8,460 bases of DNA from Verrucomicrobiota bacterium. GTDB taxonomy: Bacteria; Verrucomicrobiota; Verrucomicrobiia; Verrucomicrobiales; Verrucomicrobiaceae. This document shows positions 6,493 to 8,460 of the stretch, in pieces (position 1 is the stretch's first letter; every line of letters starts with the position of its first letter). The notes under the pieces are model-generated. The model was not told where the DNA came from. It made no database searches and saw nothing but the letters and a program-made list of their open reading frames with translations. Location of the stretch: positions 1 to 8,460 of the forward strand of contig VFKY01000207.1 of NCBI GenBank assembly GCA_009885275.1, read 5' to 3'. The position numbers were made by a program, and so were the translations under genes.

Positions 6493-6723
6493 TCAGCCAT
6501 CATTGCCGATAGAGCCGGACGGACAATTATCCATCGCTTCCTCTACCAACGCTATTTCATCGGCACTACTAGGCTGCCGGTGAACATAGGACAGACCGAT
6601 CTCATCATCTCGAGTGAAGAACTGCTCTACATTGCTGCGACACAGATCACAGTCGATACAGGAGTCATCGACATAGAAATGTCCTGAAACATTGGGGTGA
6701 TTCTTGTTTTCTTTGTCTGCCAT
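6493..6723 (-). CDS. Single [4Fe-4S] ferredoxin
   Basis: A small, acidic 76-aa electron carrier. The cluster ligands are Cys22, Cys25 and Cys28 in CIDCDLC, and Cys67 in DNCPSG. This is the C-x2-C-x2-C ... C-P pattern of monocluster ferredoxins of the Bacillus/Thermotoga type. The second cluster motif of 2[4Fe-4S] ferredoxins is absent. The position 28 cysteine is intact, so a four-iron cluster is expected. Redox partners are not encoded nearby. The gene diverges from the LysR gene across 61 bp, an arrangement in which the regulator often controls its neighbour; that control is inference. The start at 6723 follows AACCTT, not a Shine-Dalgarno site. Confidence 0.93.
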   Translation of the reverse strand: MADKENKNHPNVSGHFYVDDSCIDCDLCRSNVEQFFTRDDEIGLSYVHRQPSSADEIALVEEAMDNCPSGSIGNDG

Positions 6724-6739
6724 AAGGTTGGTTTTGAGT

Positions 6740-6755
6740 TGGCACGATATTGGCA
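6740..6755 (+). promoter_or_regulatory. Candidate sigma-54 promoter for the LysR gene
   Basis: TGGCACGATATTGGCA matches the -24/-12 consensus TGGCACG-N4-TTGCA at every defined base but one, with GG and GC exactly 12 bp apart as RpoN requires. Transcription would begin near 6766, about 19 nt before the LysR start at 6785. The reverse strand does not match, so the site points only at the LysR gene. A single match in one window can be chance, but its position is right. Confidence 0.55.
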
Positions 6756-6775
6756 GCGCACATGACTTGCGTAAA

Positions 6776-6790
6776 ATTCATTAAATGAAT
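6776..6790. promoter_or_regulatory. Palindromic operator candidate over the LysR start codon
   Basis: ATTCATT-A-AATGAAT is a perfect 7+7 palindrome with one central base, overlapping the ATG at 6785. LysR-type regulators bind A/T-rich dyads and commonly repress their own gene, so this could be an autoregulatory site also reached by the divergent ferredoxin promoter. If translation really begins at the ATG at 6797 or 6803, the dyad would lie wholly in the leader. Confidence 0.4.
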
Positions 6791-7726
6791 ACATTAATGC
6801 ATATGAAGCATGAGTTTCTCGCCAAGCGTCCTATTGATTTGTATGGAATGCATTTGTTTGAACTAGTGGCCACGTTGGGGAGCTTTACCAGAGCCTCTGA
6901 AATGGCTGGACTCTCTCAAAGCGCCGTTACACGACAGATACAGGGAATCGAGGACAAGTTGGGAGCGCAACTTTTCGAGCGCACAACACGCAAAGTTCAT
7001 CTCACAGACGCAGGTAAACAATTGTTCATCGAAGCAAGAAAACTTAACAGTTCACTGGAAGATTCATTGCGAAGATTTCAGGAAACCCATGTTGATGGTC
7101 AAAAAACGCTGCGAGTTGGTTTTTCAAGAACGATCGGCCTAGCCTCTCTTCCGGGTATTTTGACCCCCTTTCATCGAGGCTCTCCCCAAGTGCGCCTGCA
7201 AGTGTCTCACGATACGAGTGAAAATCTCGAGCATGCTCTGCAGGAACATCGACTGGACATTGCTGTGGTCGCTTCTCCTAGGCAGATAAGCTCAGCACTT
7301 GAGGTGAAGCATCGTTTTACAGATGAGTTTGAGTTGATTGTGAATGCCCTACAAAAACCACCACTGGGAAAATATCCTTACCCTGCAAAGGTTGTTTCTT
7401 CATGGTTAAACACCGTCCCTTGGATAGCTCTCAGTGATGGCAGCAATACGGGTAAAAAAATTCAGTCTTGGCTCAATGACCAACAAATTGCAGTATCACC
7501 AACGATGGAGCTCGACAACTTTGAGATTATCATTCATCTCGTCGCCATGGGGTTGGGTGCAAGTCTGGTTCCGCGGCGTGCGCTTGCTGCTTATCCACGC
7601 AAACGAGCCTTACTTCGCATTCCGTTAAAACGTCGTTTTGAACGCGAGGTCGTCATGCTGACTAGGAGACAACATACATTGCCACAGCAGGTGCGCGATT
7701 TGATCGAGAGCGTGCTTTTCAGTTAG
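6785..7726 (+). CDS. LysR-type transcriptional regulator
   Basis: A 313-aa DNA-binding regulator of normal family length. The N-terminal winged helix-turn-helix spans about residues 20-80: LFELVATLGSFTRASEMAGLSQSAVTRQIQGIEDKLG, then the wing LFERTTRKVHLTDAG. A linker helix follows (about 85-105), then the periplasmic-binding-protein-like effector domain (LRVGFSRTIGLASLPGIL near 109, and a late EIIIHLVAMGLGASLVPRR segment near 249-267 typical of the family). It has about 20 residues before the usual family start, so later ATGs at 6797 or 6803 are possible. The effector is unknown. It diverges from the ferredoxin gene, the likeliest local target. Confidence 0.95.
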   Translation: MNTLMHMKHEFLAKRPIDLYGMHLFELVATLGSFTRASEMAGLSQSAVTRQIQGIEDKLGAQLFERTTRKVHLTDAGKQLFIEARKLNSSLEDSLRRFQETHVDGQKTLRVGFSRTIGLASLPGILTPFHRGSPQVRLQVSHDTSENLEHALQEHRLDIAVVASPRQISSALEVKHRFTDEFELIVNALQKPPLGKYPYPAKVVSSWLNTVPWIALSDGSNTGKKIQSWLNDQQIAVSPTMELDNFEIIIHLVAMGLGASLVPRRALAAYPRKRALLRIPLKRRFEREVVMLTRRQHTLPQQVRDLIESVLFS

Positions 7727-7835
7727 CTCACAAGTAACACCCCGTCTGTGGAACTGGCATGTGATCGCATCTTGTTTGGCTACTATGCATGGAGAGCTCT
7801 TCAAATCTTGAGTCTTCTCGTCATCCGGCTTCCCC

Positions 7836-8300
7836 TCATTCCCCCTCTTGCTTCTTCCGCCCTTGCTTCTGCACTTCATCAAGTGTGTCGCTGACGTCAT
7901 CGACACTTTCCCAAACGGCGCGTGAAACGAAAATGGGAGCATTCTGAGATACCGCGAGGGCTATACTGTCGCTAGGACGAGCGTCCAGTTCCACCACCTT
8001 GCGTTGTTGCACTTCATTCTGAGCTGAGATGATAAGCCGAGCAAAGAAGACACCTCCATCAAGACCGCTAATAATGATGCGTTCGATCTTGGCTCCAAAG
8101 GCACGAAGCATGTGCCCCATGAGATCATGGGTAAGCGGACGATCTTTTACCACGCCACGCATGGACATGGTGATAGCGCTGCCCACTGGCTCATCCACAA
8201 AGATAACAAATGTTTTTTCATCATTACCAAGAAACACGGCATAACCGCTGTCCATCGGCAGCACATTGCGCAAGATAACGGATACAACATCATTGTTCAT
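7836..8300 (-). CDS. Bifunctional nuclease domain (DUF151) protein
   Basis: A 154-aa protein consisting of one BFN/DUF151 domain (PF02577). Diagnostic features are the N-terminal VVSVILRNVLPMDSGYAVFLGN strand pair, the helix TMSMRGVVKDRPLTHDLMGHML near 44-65, and the signature KVVELDARPSDSIALAV (101-117) followed by APIFVSRAVW. Members are reported to have RNase/DNase activity, and a Thermotoga structure is known, but the physiological role in most bacteria is unclear. The last 25 residues are charged (DEVQKQGRKKQEGE) and probably flexible. It is likely cytoplasmic. It lies 58 bp after the partial gene on the same strand and may be co-transcribed with it. It converges on the LysR gene across a 109-bp gap in which I see no clear terminator. 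Confidence 0.93.
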   Translation of the reverse strand: MNNDVVSVILRNVLPMDSGYAVFLGNDEKTFVIFVDEPVGSAITMSMRGVVKDRPLTHDLMGHMLRAFGAKIERIIISGLDGGVFFARLIISAQNEVQQRKVVELDARPSDSIALAVSQNAPIFVSRAVWESVDDVSDTLDEVQKQGRKKQEGE

Positions 8301-8358
8301 AGGCTCATAATATGCTGATGAAGGAACGGAGGCAACCGTTTGCTACAAGCCTCTTGCT

Positions 8359-8460
8359 CTAAATCTGCATCGTACCTTCTGGCAACGCTCGGAAACGTCG
8401 CGCCACTTCGACATACTTCTCAGCCAGTGCCACATTCATTTGCTGTTCCTCGGATGTCAG
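8359..8460 (-). CDS. Unidentified protein, C-terminal 33 residues only
   Basis: A frame enters from the right edge and ends at a TAG (8359-8361). It encodes LTSEEQQMNVALAEKYVEVA followed by RRFRALPEGTMQI. The sequence is strongly helical and amphipathic, with a charged EEQQ/AEKYVEVARRF helix. It lies 58 bp upstream of the DUF151 gene in the same direction, which favours a real gene end over chance. I cannot assign a family from this fragment. Confidence 0.5.
   Translation of the reverse strand: MTSEEQQMNVALAEKYVEVARRFRALPEGTMQI

Noticed and set aside
7727..7835. Terminator or small RNA gene between LysR and DUF151
   Set aside because: I found no stable stem with a T-tract and no tRNA-like arms in this 109-bp gap.

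Overview
The window looks like chromosomal DNA from a member of the Planctomycetes-Verrucomicrobia-Chlamydiae (PVC) group, most likely Verrucomicrobiota. This is inferred from gene content. Ribosomal protein L28 carries an insertion that I recall from chlamydial L28. The secreted 239-aa protein is of a type I associate with Verrucomicrobia. None of the start codons has a Shine-Dalgarno sequence. No self-mobilising element, phage, CRISPR array, tRNA or rRNA is visible.

Left part (1-2043). A 5'-partial gene for a secreted protein runs off the left edge on the minus strand. Next is a complete family-2 O-methyltransferase gene (minus). It is bracketed on both sides by short relics of the 3' ends of two different short-chain dehydrogenase/reductase (SDR) genes. 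Then comes a 240-bp nested inverted-repeat element made of several REP-like hairpins, followed by two direct repeats that reach to just past the stop codon of the next gene.

Central part (2044-5265, all minus). rpmB (L28) is followed by a clear intrinsic terminator. Next come lysA (diaminopimelate decarboxylase, last step of lysine synthesis), a closely spaced secreted protein with a possible caspase-like His/Cys pair, and a YwaF/TIGR02206-type membrane protein. The last three are probably one transcription unit.

Right part (5266-8460). A Gfo/Idh/MocA-type protein is transcribed divergently from rpmB and lacks the usual catalytic motifs. A small [4Fe-4S] ferredoxin gene (minus) and a LysR regulator gene (plus) diverge from a 61-bp region that holds a near-consensus sigma-54 promoter and a perfect palindrome over the LysR start codon. 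A bifunctional-nuclease-domain (DUF151) protein and the 3' end of an unidentified gene, both minus, close the window.

Most of the window is housekeeping or ordinary accessory content. The most unusual parts are the paired SDR relics around the methyltransferase, the nested palindromic repeat, the sigma-54 site before a LysR gene, the caspase-like secreted protein beside lysA, and a recurring C-rich CCT(T)ATG start context in place of Shine-Dalgarno sites.
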